NCBI GenBank assembly: GCA_017552535.1
Contig: JAFZPV010000013.1
Location: forward strand, 1-51,353
Direction of reading: 5' to 3'
DNA: 51,353 nt
From: Clostridia bacterium
Lineage (GTDB): Bacteria > Bacillota > Clostridia > Christensenellales > Aristaeellaceae
Part shown: positions 18,362-24,856 of the stretch, piece by piece
How positions within the stretch are numbered: position 1 is the first letter of the stretch
Layout of the letters: every line of letters starts with the position of its first letter
The notes under the pieces: generated by a model
Told to the model about the DNA's origin: nothing
Databases searched by the model: none
Seen by the model: only the letters and a program-made list of their open reading frames with translations
Made by a program: the position numbers and the translations under genes

Positions 18362-18401
18362 GGCAAAGGACGTGAATTTTGATACAATGTTACTTTTTGT
18401 T

Positions 18402-19451
18402 ACCATAACCAAGAGCGTCAGCCGCTTTGCCCGAAATACCGTCGATTCCCTGACAACGATCCGGAAATTGAAGGAGCATGGGGTCGAATGCTATTTTGAA
18501 AAAGAAAACATCTGGACATTCGACGGCAAGGGCGAGCTGCTGATCACCATCATGTCTTCCCTGGCCCAGGAGGAGAGCCGGAGCATTTCGGAAAACGTCA
18601 CCTGGGGCCACCGCAAGCGCATAGCCGACGGAAAGGTCTCGCTTGCCTTCAGTTCTTTCCTGGGATATGATCGCGGGGAAGACGGCGGCTTAGTCGTGAA
18701 CAAGGAAGAAGCAAACACTGTCCGCCTGATCTACCGCTCCTTCATGGATGGCATGACGCCCATCGGCATCTGCCACATGCTGGAAGAAAAGGGTATCCCG
18801 ACACCCATGAAGAAAAAGAAGTGGTCAGAATCCACGGTTCTGAGCATTTTGTCAAATGAAAAGTACAAGGGCGACGCGCTGTTGCAAAAAACCTTCACGG
18901 TGGACTTTCTGACGAAAAAGCACAAAGTGAACGAGGGCGAAGTGCCGCAATTTTATGTGGAAGGCAATCACGACGCCATTATCCCGCCGCCGGAGTTTGA
19001 CAAGGTGCAAGCTGAACTGGCGCGGAGAAAATCCATCGGACGCGGATACAGCGGCGGGAGCATTTTCGCTTCCAGGCTTGTTTGCGGGGATTGCGGAGGT
19101 TACTTTGGCCAGAAGGTCTGGCACTCCAACGATCCCTACCGCAAGGTGATCTGGCGCTGCAACCGGAAGTACGGCAGCGGCGAAAAGTGCAAAACGCCTA
19201 CCCTGACCGAGGAGACCATCAAGGCGCTGTTTCTGAAAGCCTACAATCTCCTGATGGCAGACCGGGAAAGCATCGCGGAAGACTGCCGGGTTGTTGTTGA
19301 TTTGCTGGGGGATACGAAGGCGCTGGATGCGAGAATTGACGCAGCCCAGAAAGAGATTGACGAAGTGGTAGCCCTAAACAGTGCCCTCATTCGAACCTGC
19401 GCAGCCACAAGCGCGGACAGAGAGGTGTTTGAGCAAAAGACAGCTGAGTAG
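18402..19451 (+). pseudogene. Large serine recombinase, internal fragment
   Basis: The homologous part begins abruptly at ITKSVSRFARNTVDSL, which in intact enzymes is in the middle of the resolvase domain. The first 70 or so residues, including the catalytic Ser, are missing. What remains is the rest of the resolvase domain (SLAQEESRSISENVTWG), the recombinase domain (YRSFMDGMTPIGICHMLEEKG), and the zinc-ribbon domain (LVCGDCGGYFGQKV, then WRCNRK). The reading frame stops at 19449 with a TAG formed where the sequence joins the truncated primase gene, and the usual coiled-coil C-terminus is cut short. It cannot catalyse recombination. Confidence 0.85.
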
Positions 19452-20035
19452 CCGAACAGCGTCTGGAGATATTCGATCTTAGCCAGGTCGCCTTGCATAA
19501 TCTCGTTCATAAAGCCCTCGAAGACGGTGCTGCTGGCGTCCGGGTCGTAACTGACATTTGCAACCTTAGACAGAAGCAGATCGGGATCGTGATTCATAAC
19601 GGTATGGTTCTTTAGATTCAAAACACAGTTCTGGCAGTTAAACAGATATGGGTCGGTATCAAAATCCGTCTGGAGTACCGGCAGAAGATCACGCGCATCG
19701 TCTATCATCGTCCGGCGTCGCCTTCTCTGCTGAAGCTGGCAAACATAATTCTGAAACTCACGCGATTGGATGTCCGCTGAATACAACCAGAGCGACCGGG
19801 AAAGCTGCTTTGCGTATCGTTCAACGGTCATGTCGCCGGGATCGGGCTTCCACCTTACCCCGTCATAAACATACCACGTTTTCGCCGTTGCGTTGTATCT
19901 GAGACACTTTCCGAACACGGCCTTGAATAACTGAGCCGATGAAATATCGTCCGCTGTGTTGTACATCGGGGAGTTCGCGGGATCAAGCTCGGTGATCTTC
20001 GCCTTGACGTCAATTCTATAGGTAGAGGTCTTCAA
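19446..20035 (-). pseudogene. D5_N-type phage/plasmid primase-helicase, 3' part deleted
   Basis: About 197 residues resemble the N-terminal region of D5/P4-type primase-helicases: FKAVFGKCLRYNATAKTWYVYDG (with the family's YxxxxxxWYVYDGxxW feature) and FNCQNCVLNLKNHTVMNHD. The match ends at EYLQTLFGYS, just before the helicase Walker A domain should begin. From there the frame runs into antisense serine-recombinase sequence. The start codon overlaps the Prim-Pol gene end by 20 bases, so it was translated with it. The ATPase is gone, so replication by this gene is lost. Confidence 0.8.
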
Positions 20036-20945
20036 GGGACGCGTTCCCCCTTTCTGTTATTTGCCTCCGTGTCCATTCAAAGAACGTTTCATCGTTATGA
20101 GCGATTGCCTTGCGTATTGTCGTATCTCTGTAATTCGCTCGTTCCCACTTGGCACGGTATAGCCCCGACCGGCGGAATAATCTGTCTATTGCTGCGGGAT
20201 CGTTATTCGTCCAGAAGGCCAGCAAACAACATAGGGCAATATCCGCTTCAGATTGTGAGCCATATGCCGTCCAGTTACCCGAAAACAAAGCGGAAAACTT
20301 GCTCCCGTTGCGCTCCGTCGCATGGCGGATGATCCATTCGTCATCATTCCGCATTGATGGGCTAACTGGAACCGGGACGCTCTCTGACAGCTTGCACTCT
20401 GTTTTGTACCGTTCAAAAACGTATCGCACACCGTCGTCACATTCGACCGGCTCACGGGGAGAAACGGCCCTCCCTGTCATGGCGACAAACCGCCCATCGG
20501 CATACATCTCGACGTTTGCTTTGCTGTTCTTGAAGGAACGCGGGATGTCCCCGGTCACGATCAGGTGAAGGCCCGTCCCTGATTGGCTGACCTCGACAAA
20601 GGTCATCAGGCTGCCGTTGTCATCTGTGAAGGCTTCCAGAATATCAACGGCCCGTTTGTCATAGCTGCCCGCCGGGTCGATGCAGTGATCGATGTCAATG
20701 AATATCGTTCTATACTGCTTTGACATCACAGTTCCCAGACCATTGAAGGCATCCGGCTTTTGTTTCCATGCAGCAACGGCCTCCGCGTATGTCGTCCATG
20801 TTCCCGGATCGGTTGCTGACGCCCTTCGCCCAGATGCCTGATAAGGAACTTTCGTCATCCGGCTTTTCTGCATCTCATGTTTCCATAAGACCCAGATCGG
20901 AAGTGCCTTCAGGGTTTCCGGATAGAAATCCACTATCTCGATCAC
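20016..20945 (-). CDS. Prim-Pol type primase/polymerase (NrS-1-like)
   Basis: About 309 residues. The N-terminus (LPIWVLWKHE) and the FIDIDHC motif with D84 and D86 match archaeo-eukaryotic-type primase-polymerases of phages and plasmids. QSGTGLHLIVTGD supplies the conserved His strand. The C-terminal part, EADIALCCLLAFW to DRLFRRSGLYRAKWERANYRDTTIRKAI, matches the helix-bundle domain of NrS-1-type enzymes. The start is a GTG at 20945 with GGGAGG 9 bases upstream. It overlaps the upstream ORF by 71 bases and the truncated D5 gene by 20. It looks intact and is the element's own DNA replication initiator. Confidence 0.85.
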   Translation of the reverse strand: MIEIVDFYPETLKALPIWVLWKHEMQKSRMTKVPYQASGRRASATDPGTWTTYAEAVAAWKQKPDAFNGLGTVMSKQYRTIFIDIDHCIDPAGSYDKRAVDILEAFTDDNGSLMTFVEVSQSGTGLHLIVTGDIPRSFKNSKANVEMYADGRFVAMTGRAVSPREPVECDDGVRYVFERYKTECKLSESVPVPVSPSMRNDDEWIIRHATERNGSKFSALFSGNWTAYGSQSEADIALCCLLAFWTNNDPAAIDRLFRRSGLYRAKWERANYRDTTIRKAIAHNDETFFEWTRRQITERGNASLEDLYL

Positions 20946-21228
20946 GGTCAGCCGCCTCCCATCTGTGTTTTAAATACCCGTCTGCCATCCAGATATACCG
21001 GGCGTCCCGCTTTATGGCGTCCTGCCCCCTGAAACGATCGCGGAAGGTATTGCATATCCTGTGCGCCTCGTCACAAGAATCTGCAACTGCAAACGGGATG
21101 AAGTCCGCCGGGCGTCCGTCAAGAAGTGCTCTCAGGTTTCCCCAGACAGCATCTTCCAGCCTCTCTACGTGGAAGGCCCGCTGTGACGGTGAGTATTCAC
21201 ACACATAAGAATTATCTATCTGAAGCAT
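20875..21228 (-). CDS. Hypothetical protein of the element's early operon
   Basis: About 117 residues, unrecognised. It is acidic in its middle (DAVWGNLRALLDG, AVADSCDEAHRICNTF) and charged at the end. No motif is clear. The ATG at 21228 has AGAGGTGA 9 bases upstream and overlaps the end of the HTH gene by 17 bases. The 3' end overlaps the Prim-Pol start by 71 bases, an unusually long overlap that could reflect a regulated handover or a small 3' extension after mutation. Confidence 0.55.
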   Translation of the reverse strand: MLQIDNSYVCEYSPSQRAFHVERLEDAVWGNLRALLDGRPADFIPFAVADSCDEAHRICNTFRDRFRGQDAIKRDARYIWMADGYLKHRWEAADRDRDSGFLSGNPEGTSDLGLMET

Positions 21229-21418
21229 CGTCCGGTTCACCTCTCGATGTATTGAGGAACTCAATCAGCTTATCAAAATTCACAAGGAATTTGCCGTTAC
21301 CGATTCGGACGTGTACGATTTTGCCGGTCAAACACCACTTACGGATGCAATCGTATGACAGCCCCGTCGCTTTTGTGATTGCCCGGATCGGGCGCATATC
21401 AGGTATTTTCTCTATCAT
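21212..21418 (-). CDS. Small helix-turn-helix protein, excisionase-like
   Basis: About 68 residues. The segment IRAITKATGLSYDCIRKWCLTG followed by the wing-like KIVHVRIGNGKFLVN has the layout of MerR/excisionase-type winged-helix proteins encoded next to integrases. An ATG at 21418 with GAGGTGG just upstream is the likely start; a GTG at 21427 is less likely. It could be the element's Xis or a DNA-binding co-regulator. It overlaps both neighbours in the early operon. Confidence 0.65.
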   Translation of the reverse strand: MIEKIPDMRPIRAITKATGLSYDCIRKWCLTGKIVHVRIGNGKFLVNFDKLIEFLNTSRGEPDDASDR

Positions 21419-21605
21419 GTTCCCCACCTCGCACCGTCTTTGAATGCTGGCGGATCAGTTCGATGATTTTGTCTTGTTCTTCCGCCGGGAGTTCATCCCG
21501 CATTCGCCTTGAGAAATAGACCTCATGGACACCCAGAAGACGAGCGAGTTCCCATTGGCGAAGACCGTTTTCTGTTAAAGCAATTCTTATTCTCAGGTTT
21601 GACAT
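21399..21605 (-). CDS. Small Cro/XRE-type HTH protein
   Basis: About 67 residues. RIALTENGLRQWELARLLGVHEVYFSRRM is a helix-turn-helix of the Cro/C1 type, with only a short tail behind it. AGAGGGG lies about 9 bases before the ATG at 21605. It is the first gene of the leftward early operon and faces the repressor-like gene across a divergent promoter region, which is the position of Cro in temperate phages. Confidence 0.7.
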   Translation of the reverse strand: MSNLRIRIALTENGLRQWELARLLGVHEVYFSRRMRDELPAEEQDKIIELIRQHSKTVRGGEHDRENT

Positions 21606-21666
21606 TTTCTTAGCCCCTCTCATTTCGATGAACGTTTGCAACCGCCCATCTTTTCAATTTTGGCTC

Positions 21667-21695
21667 TTGACTTTGTATGGCCGACCGGCTATAAT
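21667..21695 (+). promoter_or_regulatory. Rightward promoter of the element switch
   Basis: TTGACT (21667-21672), a 17-base spacer and a perfect TATAAT (21690-21695). It drives the repressor-like gene and the integrase. Confidence 0.8.
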
Positions 21696-21696
21696 G

Positions 21697-21725
21697 AGTA
21701 TACTACGAATTGTTGATATTATCAA
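21697..21725 (-). promoter_or_regulatory. Leftward promoter of the element switch
   Basis: On the - strand TTGATA (21720-21725), a 17-base spacer and TATACT (21697-21702). Its -10 is one base away from the -10 of the rightward promoter. It drives the small HTH genes and primase. Confidence 0.75.
21713..21725. promoter_or_regulatory. Operator candidate
   Basis: TTGATA-T-TATCAA is a perfect 13-base palindrome. It covers the -35 box of the leftward promoter and lies about 20 bases downstream of the rightward -10. A protein bound here would block the leftward promoter and could also affect the rightward one. Confidence 0.6.
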
Positions 21726-21783
21726 GGTAATCGAGTTTTCCAATGCGAATTTTCTCCGGCCACATTTTTTGGAGGTGTGAATA

Positions 21784-22662
21784 ATGAGCGACATCGTCTT
21801 CAGCAAAAAATACGCAGCACAAAAATTCGATGAATTATACCGCGCAAGATGGAAAAGCCAGGGCAAGACCGCAGAAGACTTCATCAAAGCTATTAAAGCC
21901 TGTCTGCCAGATGCCAAATGCGATCATAGGTATGTAACCAGATGGCGTTATGGTTCTTTGACTCTTGACGGGATGTATCTTGAACACATCTCCCGAATTC
22001 TCGGTGTGGATTCTTCAGTATTCTATATGAGGATGCCTGAACATGATGAAAAATACGAGTATTTAGAAAAATACGCGGACGGTCTTGAAGGCAGCCTTGA
22101 AAACATAGCCATGGAGAATTTCGGAATTGATCTTACATTACTAAAAGGCCTCCGAAACATTATCCCGGACTTTGACAAACAATTCCCGCTGTTTGCACCA
22201 TTACATTACTATGGCGCTGAAGACCCTAACCACAAACCATATCAGCGTTCAGTTCCTGCCGAAGCAGTAGAAACCAGTAAAGGCAAAGGTTTATTTCAAA
22301 TTACCAAAGACGGAAAAACATACTTCCTGACAAAATATGATATGAAGGTTATTCGAGCAGCTCAAATAAGTATCAGGGAAAACATCATAAAATTCTTTGA
22401 GAAACGTCGCGCTGAGTATGATGAAGCGGAAGCAAAAGCAAACGCGACGTTCTGGGAAAAGAACATTGAAATCAACCCGGATTACGATGAAGATAAAACA
22501 TTATGGAAAACATATGTATTAAGTGACGACGAGTTACAAGCAATAGACAAAGCTGGCATCTATACAAGGAAAGAAGAAAAGCGTTTCAGACTTCCACCAG
22601 AGGGAACACCGTTATACACCGACGACACAGAAACGGAGGATCAAGAGAATGGCAACCATTGA
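21784..22662 (+). CDS. Repressor-like protein, novel, AT-rich
   Basis: 292 residues. The N-terminal segment GKTAEDFIKAIKACLPD to YVTRWRYGSLTLDGMYLEHISRILGVD has the spacing of a helix-turn-helix of the XRE type. The rest (residues 90-292) is charged and rich in Lys and Glu, with no recognised domain and no obvious LexA-type protease Ser-Lys pair. GC is clearly lower than the surroundings, about 42 percent by eye, which suggests recent transfer. GGAGG about 8 bases before the ATG supports the start. It overlaps the integrase start by 14 bases and is expressed from the strong rightward promoter. A C1-like master regulator is the best inference from position. Confidence 0.7.
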   Translation: MSDIVFSKKYAAQKFDELYRARWKSQGKTAEDFIKAIKACLPDAKCDHRYVTRWRYGSLTLDGMYLEHISRILGVDSSVFYMRMPEHDEKYEYLEKYADGLEGSLENIAMENFGIDLTLLKGLRNIIPDFDKQFPLFAPLHYYGAEDPNHKPYQRSVPAEAVETSKGKGLFQITKDGKTYFLTKYDMKVIRAAQISIRENIIKFFEKRRAEYDEAEAKANATFWEKNIEINPDYDEDKTLWKTYVLSDDELQAIDKAGIYTRKEEKRFRLPPEGTPLYTDDTETEDQENGNH

Positions 22663-23980
22663 AGAGAGGCCGAACAAAAAAGACGGAACGATCAGTTATC
22701 GTATTTCTGTTACCCTTGGGCGTGACGATACCGGGAAAAGAATCAGGGAAACAACCACATTCACCCCCACGTCGAAAGCCCCGACAAAGGCCCGGAAAGA
22801 AGCAGAGATATACGCTGCCGAATTTGAACGTCAGGTTTTAACTGGTGACGTGGTGTCCGGCGACAAAGTGACCTTTGCTCAGTTCGTGGAAATCTGGAAA
22901 CAAAACTGGCTGCCGGCAAAGACCCCGACGGTGCAATGGCGTTACGATGACGTGCTCCGTCTTCGTGTCTTGCCAATAATCGGGAATCTGAAAATCACCT
23001 CGATCCGGGCGACGCACATCGACAAAATCCTGAAAGCAGAGCAGGAAGCTGGCAAAGCACCCGCCACGGTCCGGATGACGTTCACCGTGATCAACTCCGT
23101 TATGCGGTATGCTCTGAAAAAGCAGTACATCCGGGAGAATCCATGCACCCGCTGTGATGACCTTCCGCCCGTGAGCATGAAGACGGGGAACGATCTGTGT
23201 TTCTTCACTCTTGATCAAGCTAAAACGTTCCTGCGCGACGCTCTGACCCGTGAATACACCTTTGAATTCAAGGGGCACACTCGGACGCTGAAAAAGACCG
23301 GCGCGAGCTATGAAGTACCCGCATATACAGAACGTCACACGATCCCGCTGCAATGGCGCGTATACTTTAACATCGCGGTCATGGGCGGTTTGAGACGCGG
23401 AGAAATGTGCGCTTTGACGTGGAAGGATGTCGACTTCGACAAAGAGACCGTGTCCATCACAAAAGCCGTTGCTGTCACCAAAGACGCGCCGGTGATCAAA
23501 GGGCCAAAGACCGACGCTGGAATCAGGGACATCGTGTTACCCGCTGAGTGTTTCGCATTGCTGAAGGAATGGAAGACAGAGCAGCATCTTTTGTGCCTGA
23601 AGATGGGGACGGCATGGAAGGGCCATCGCGATACTATCCACGGCGGAAAGCTGATAGACAGCTTCGACGATAACGCGCTCTTCATTCAACTGGATAACGG
23701 GCTGCCGGTGCACGTCACCACACCGGGTCACAAGTTCGCTGAAATAATTGATCTGTATAACGGGACGGTTGAGCATGAAGAAAACAAGCTGCCGAAGATA
23801 AGGCTGCATGACCTCAGGCACACATCAGCGACCTTGCTCCTATCAAAGAATACAGACATCGAAACGGTTGCCCGGCGTCTTGGGCACAGCAAAGCATCCG
23901 TGACACTCGACATATACGGTCACGCGCTGCCGGAGAATGACCGTCAGGCGTCCGATATTCTGGGGTCTATGCTCGGCTAA
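22649..23980 (+). CDS. Tyrosine-type integrase
   Basis: 443 residues, looks intact. The N-terminus (residues 1-60, SYRISVTLGRDD) is an AP2-like arm-binding domain. Residues 75-165 form the SAM-like core-binding domain (TFAQFVEIWKQNW). The catalytic domain shows R249 in GLRRGEM, the HxxR box H387-D-L-R390, H413 in LGHSKAS and the nucleophile Y423 in DIYGH. About 60 residues longer than many, with inserts at 205-235 and 330-375. It overlaps the repressor-like gene and points toward the right repeat and the tRNA-Val gene, the usual arrangement for an element integrating at this side. Confidence 0.94.
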   Translation: MATIEERPNKKDGTISYRISVTLGRDDTGKRIRETTTFTPTSKAPTKARKEAEIYAAEFERQVLTGDVVSGDKVTFAQFVEIWKQNWLPAKTPTVQWRYDDVLRLRVLPIIGNLKITSIRATHIDKILKAEQEAGKAPATVRMTFTVINSVMRYALKKQYIRENPCTRCDDLPPVSMKTGNDLCFFTLDQAKTFLRDALTREYTFEFKGHTRTLKKTGASYEVPAYTERHTIPLQWRVYFNIAVMGGLRRGEMCALTWKDVDFDKETVSITKAVAVTKDAPVIKGPKTDAGIRDIVLPAECFALLKEWKTEQHLLCLKMGTAWKGHRDTIHGGKLIDSFDDNALFIQLDNGLPVHVTTPGHKFAEIIDLYNGTVEHEENKLPKIRLHDLRHTSATLLLSKNTDIETVARRLGHSKASVTLDIYGHALPENDRQASDILGSMLG

Positions 23981-24011
23981 CACAGGCTATCACCCATCAG
24001 GGGATAAGCAT

Positions 24012-24059
24012 AAAAAAGAGGCCTCAGCACTCTACCGCAAATAGAAATCTGCTGAGACC
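24012..24059 (-). terminator. Hairpin with T run on the minus strand
   Basis: CTCAGCA (24023-24029) pairs with TGCTGAG (24050-24056), with two more pairs beyond one mismatch. On the - strand the stem is followed by CTCTTTTTT. No minus-strand gene is visible upstream, so it could end a short antisense RNA or simply protect the integrase mRNA 3' end. Confidence 0.4.
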
Positions 24060-24125
24060 CCACCACACAAGGCGGCGAGAATATTATACACTCTCCGCCA
24101 GCAAAACACAAGGAGGGTATGAACA

Positions 24126-24356
24126 ATGGTAGCAAGAATCACACGCGCACAACTGGAGGCCATATGCGGAACCGTGACAGACGCCGAGTATAACTTTGCC
24201 TGTCAATTCAGAAACGCGATGGAGGCAGAAGTAACCGCCATGCGCGCCGCAAGACCAGAACTCACGGAGAGGGAATGCGTCGAGACATTCCGCTGCTGGT
24301 GCGAGAGCTTGTTTGAAGATCACGATCAACAAAGCACGGTTCAATCAAACGCCTGA
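24126..24356 (+). CDS. Small ORF, 76 residues, between integrase and right repeat
   Basis: Unrecognised protein with two Cys-rich places (AICGTVTDAEYNFACQF and RECVETFRCWCESLF) and an acidic C-terminus. AGGAGGG at 24111-24117 lies 8 bases before the ATG, and an AT-rich TATTATACA around 24082 could be a -10. A terminator hairpin follows, so it looks like a complete transcription unit. Its place between integrase and attachment end is typical of accessory or excision-control genes. Confidence 0.55.
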   Translation: MVARITRAQLEAICGTVTDAEYNFACQFRNAMEAEVTAMRAARPELTERECVETFRCWCESLFEDHDQQSTVQSNA

Positions 24357-24377
24357 TTGATTCGTACCACCACAACG

Positions 24378-24410
24378 GCGGGGGCTATTTTGCGGATAGT
24401 CCCCGCTTTA
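24378..24410 (+). terminator. Terminator after the 76-residue ORF
   Basis: A 10-bp stem GCGGGGGCTA (24378-24387) / TAGTCCCCGC (24397-24406) with one wobble pair, followed by TTTATC. Confidence 0.65.
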
Positions 24411-24543
24411 TCTATGATGCAAGCAGCAAATTCATTTGATACATTTTAGACGGTTCATCACAAAAAAAGTGGCGAGGGCGTCAACGGTGCGTCCTCCCCG
24501 CTTTGTAATTTGGTCGATATTCGTCTGGACACCACGACCAAAT

Positions 24544-24568
24544 TTGGACACCATTTGGACACCATTTT
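24544..24568 (+). repeat. Direct repeat, right copy
   Basis: Two TTGGACACCA-type units ending in TTTT, with one difference from the left copy at 18170-18194. A further partial unit (TGGACACCA) lies at 24526. Candidate attR or arm-site cluster. Confidence 0.65.
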
Positions 24569-24610
24569 TGGATTTTGAGCACTTACACCCGTTTGACCCG
24601 TGAATATACG

Positions 24611-24655
24611 AAAGCCCGGAAACGCCTATATTGCAAGGGTTTCCGGGCTTTTTTT
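24611..24655. terminator. Terminator between element and tRNA-Val
   Basis: A 13-bp stem AAAGCCCGGAAAC (24611-24623) / GTTTCCGGGCTTT (24639-24651) with a 15-base loop and seven T's on the + strand. On the - strand it follows the tRNA gene by about 6 bases and would end its transcript, though with a weaker T run. Confidence 0.75.
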
Positions 24656-24660
24656 GTTCG

Positions 24661-24734
24661 TGGGGTTAGTAGGGCTCGAACCTATGACCTTCACGATGTC
24701 AACGTGACGCTCTAACCAACTGAGCTATAACCCC
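24661..24734 (-). tRNA. tRNA-Val, anticodon GAC
   Basis: Read on the - strand, 74 bases fold into a cloverleaf: acceptor GGGGTTA / TAACCCC with discriminator A, D-arm GCTC / GAGC, anticodon stem TCACG / CGTGA around the loop TTGACAT (anticodon GAC), and T-loop TTCGAGC. The T-stem ATAGG / CCTAC has an A-C mismatch at its outer pair. The 3' CCA is not encoded. Its own consensus promoter lies directly upstream. The gene is intact next to the mobile element. Confidence 0.95.
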
Positions 24735-24746
24735 AAGCACCAGACT

Positions 24747-24775
24747 ATTTTACACACAGCGCGTGTCTTTGTCAA
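24747..24775 (-). promoter_or_regulatory. Promoter of tRNA-Val
   Basis: On the - strand a perfect TTGACA (24770-24775), a 17-base spacer and TAAAAT (24747-24752), ending 13 bases before the tRNA 5' end. Confidence 0.85.
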
Positions 24776-24856
24776 TATCCGAAGCTGAAATTAACACGGG
24801 GTTTTCATCGCGGAGAGCGCGTTTCGTGTACTGTCAAACACAGGAAAGGTGCTTCC

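Larger units (their letters stand above)
17964..18401. other. Gene-free stretch at the left boundary of the mobile element
   Basis: These 438 bases hold the DegT upstream region, the left copy of the 25-bp direct repeat (18170-18194) with weaker related hexamers before it, and a hairpin at 18321-18361. I see no gene. Base composition falls in GC from about 18100 on, marking the edge of the inserted DNA. Confidence 0.6.
18170..24568. mobile_element. Partly decayed integrative element (phage- or ICE-derived)
   Basis: The region lies between near-identical 25-bp direct repeats and contains a serine-recombinase remnant, replication genes (Prim-Pol and a truncated D5-type primase), two small HTH genes, a repressor-like gene, a tyrosine integrase and a small ORF. 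Codon use and GC differ from the flanks, most clearly at 21700-22650. No structural phage genes, relaxase or conjugation genes are present. It is probably a remnant, or a satellite that needs a helper. Which repeat bases are the true attachment core is not proven. Confidence 0.7.
24357..24660. other. Gene-free stretch at the right boundary of the mobile element
   Basis: About 304 bases holding the terminator of the 76-residue ORF, the right copy of the direct repeat with one extra partial unit, and the tRNA-Val-side terminator. No ORF with a ribosome binding site is visible. Confidence 0.6.

Noticed and set aside
19241-19445. C-terminal part of the minus-strand frame that continues the truncated primase
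   Set aside because: It is only the antisense of the serine recombinase remnant, with no primase similarity after LFGYS.
24661-24734. tRNA-Val as the attachment target of the mobile element
   Set aside because: The gene is complete, but I found no duplicate of its 3' end at the left boundary near 18000-18400; the TTGGACACCA repeats are better candidates.
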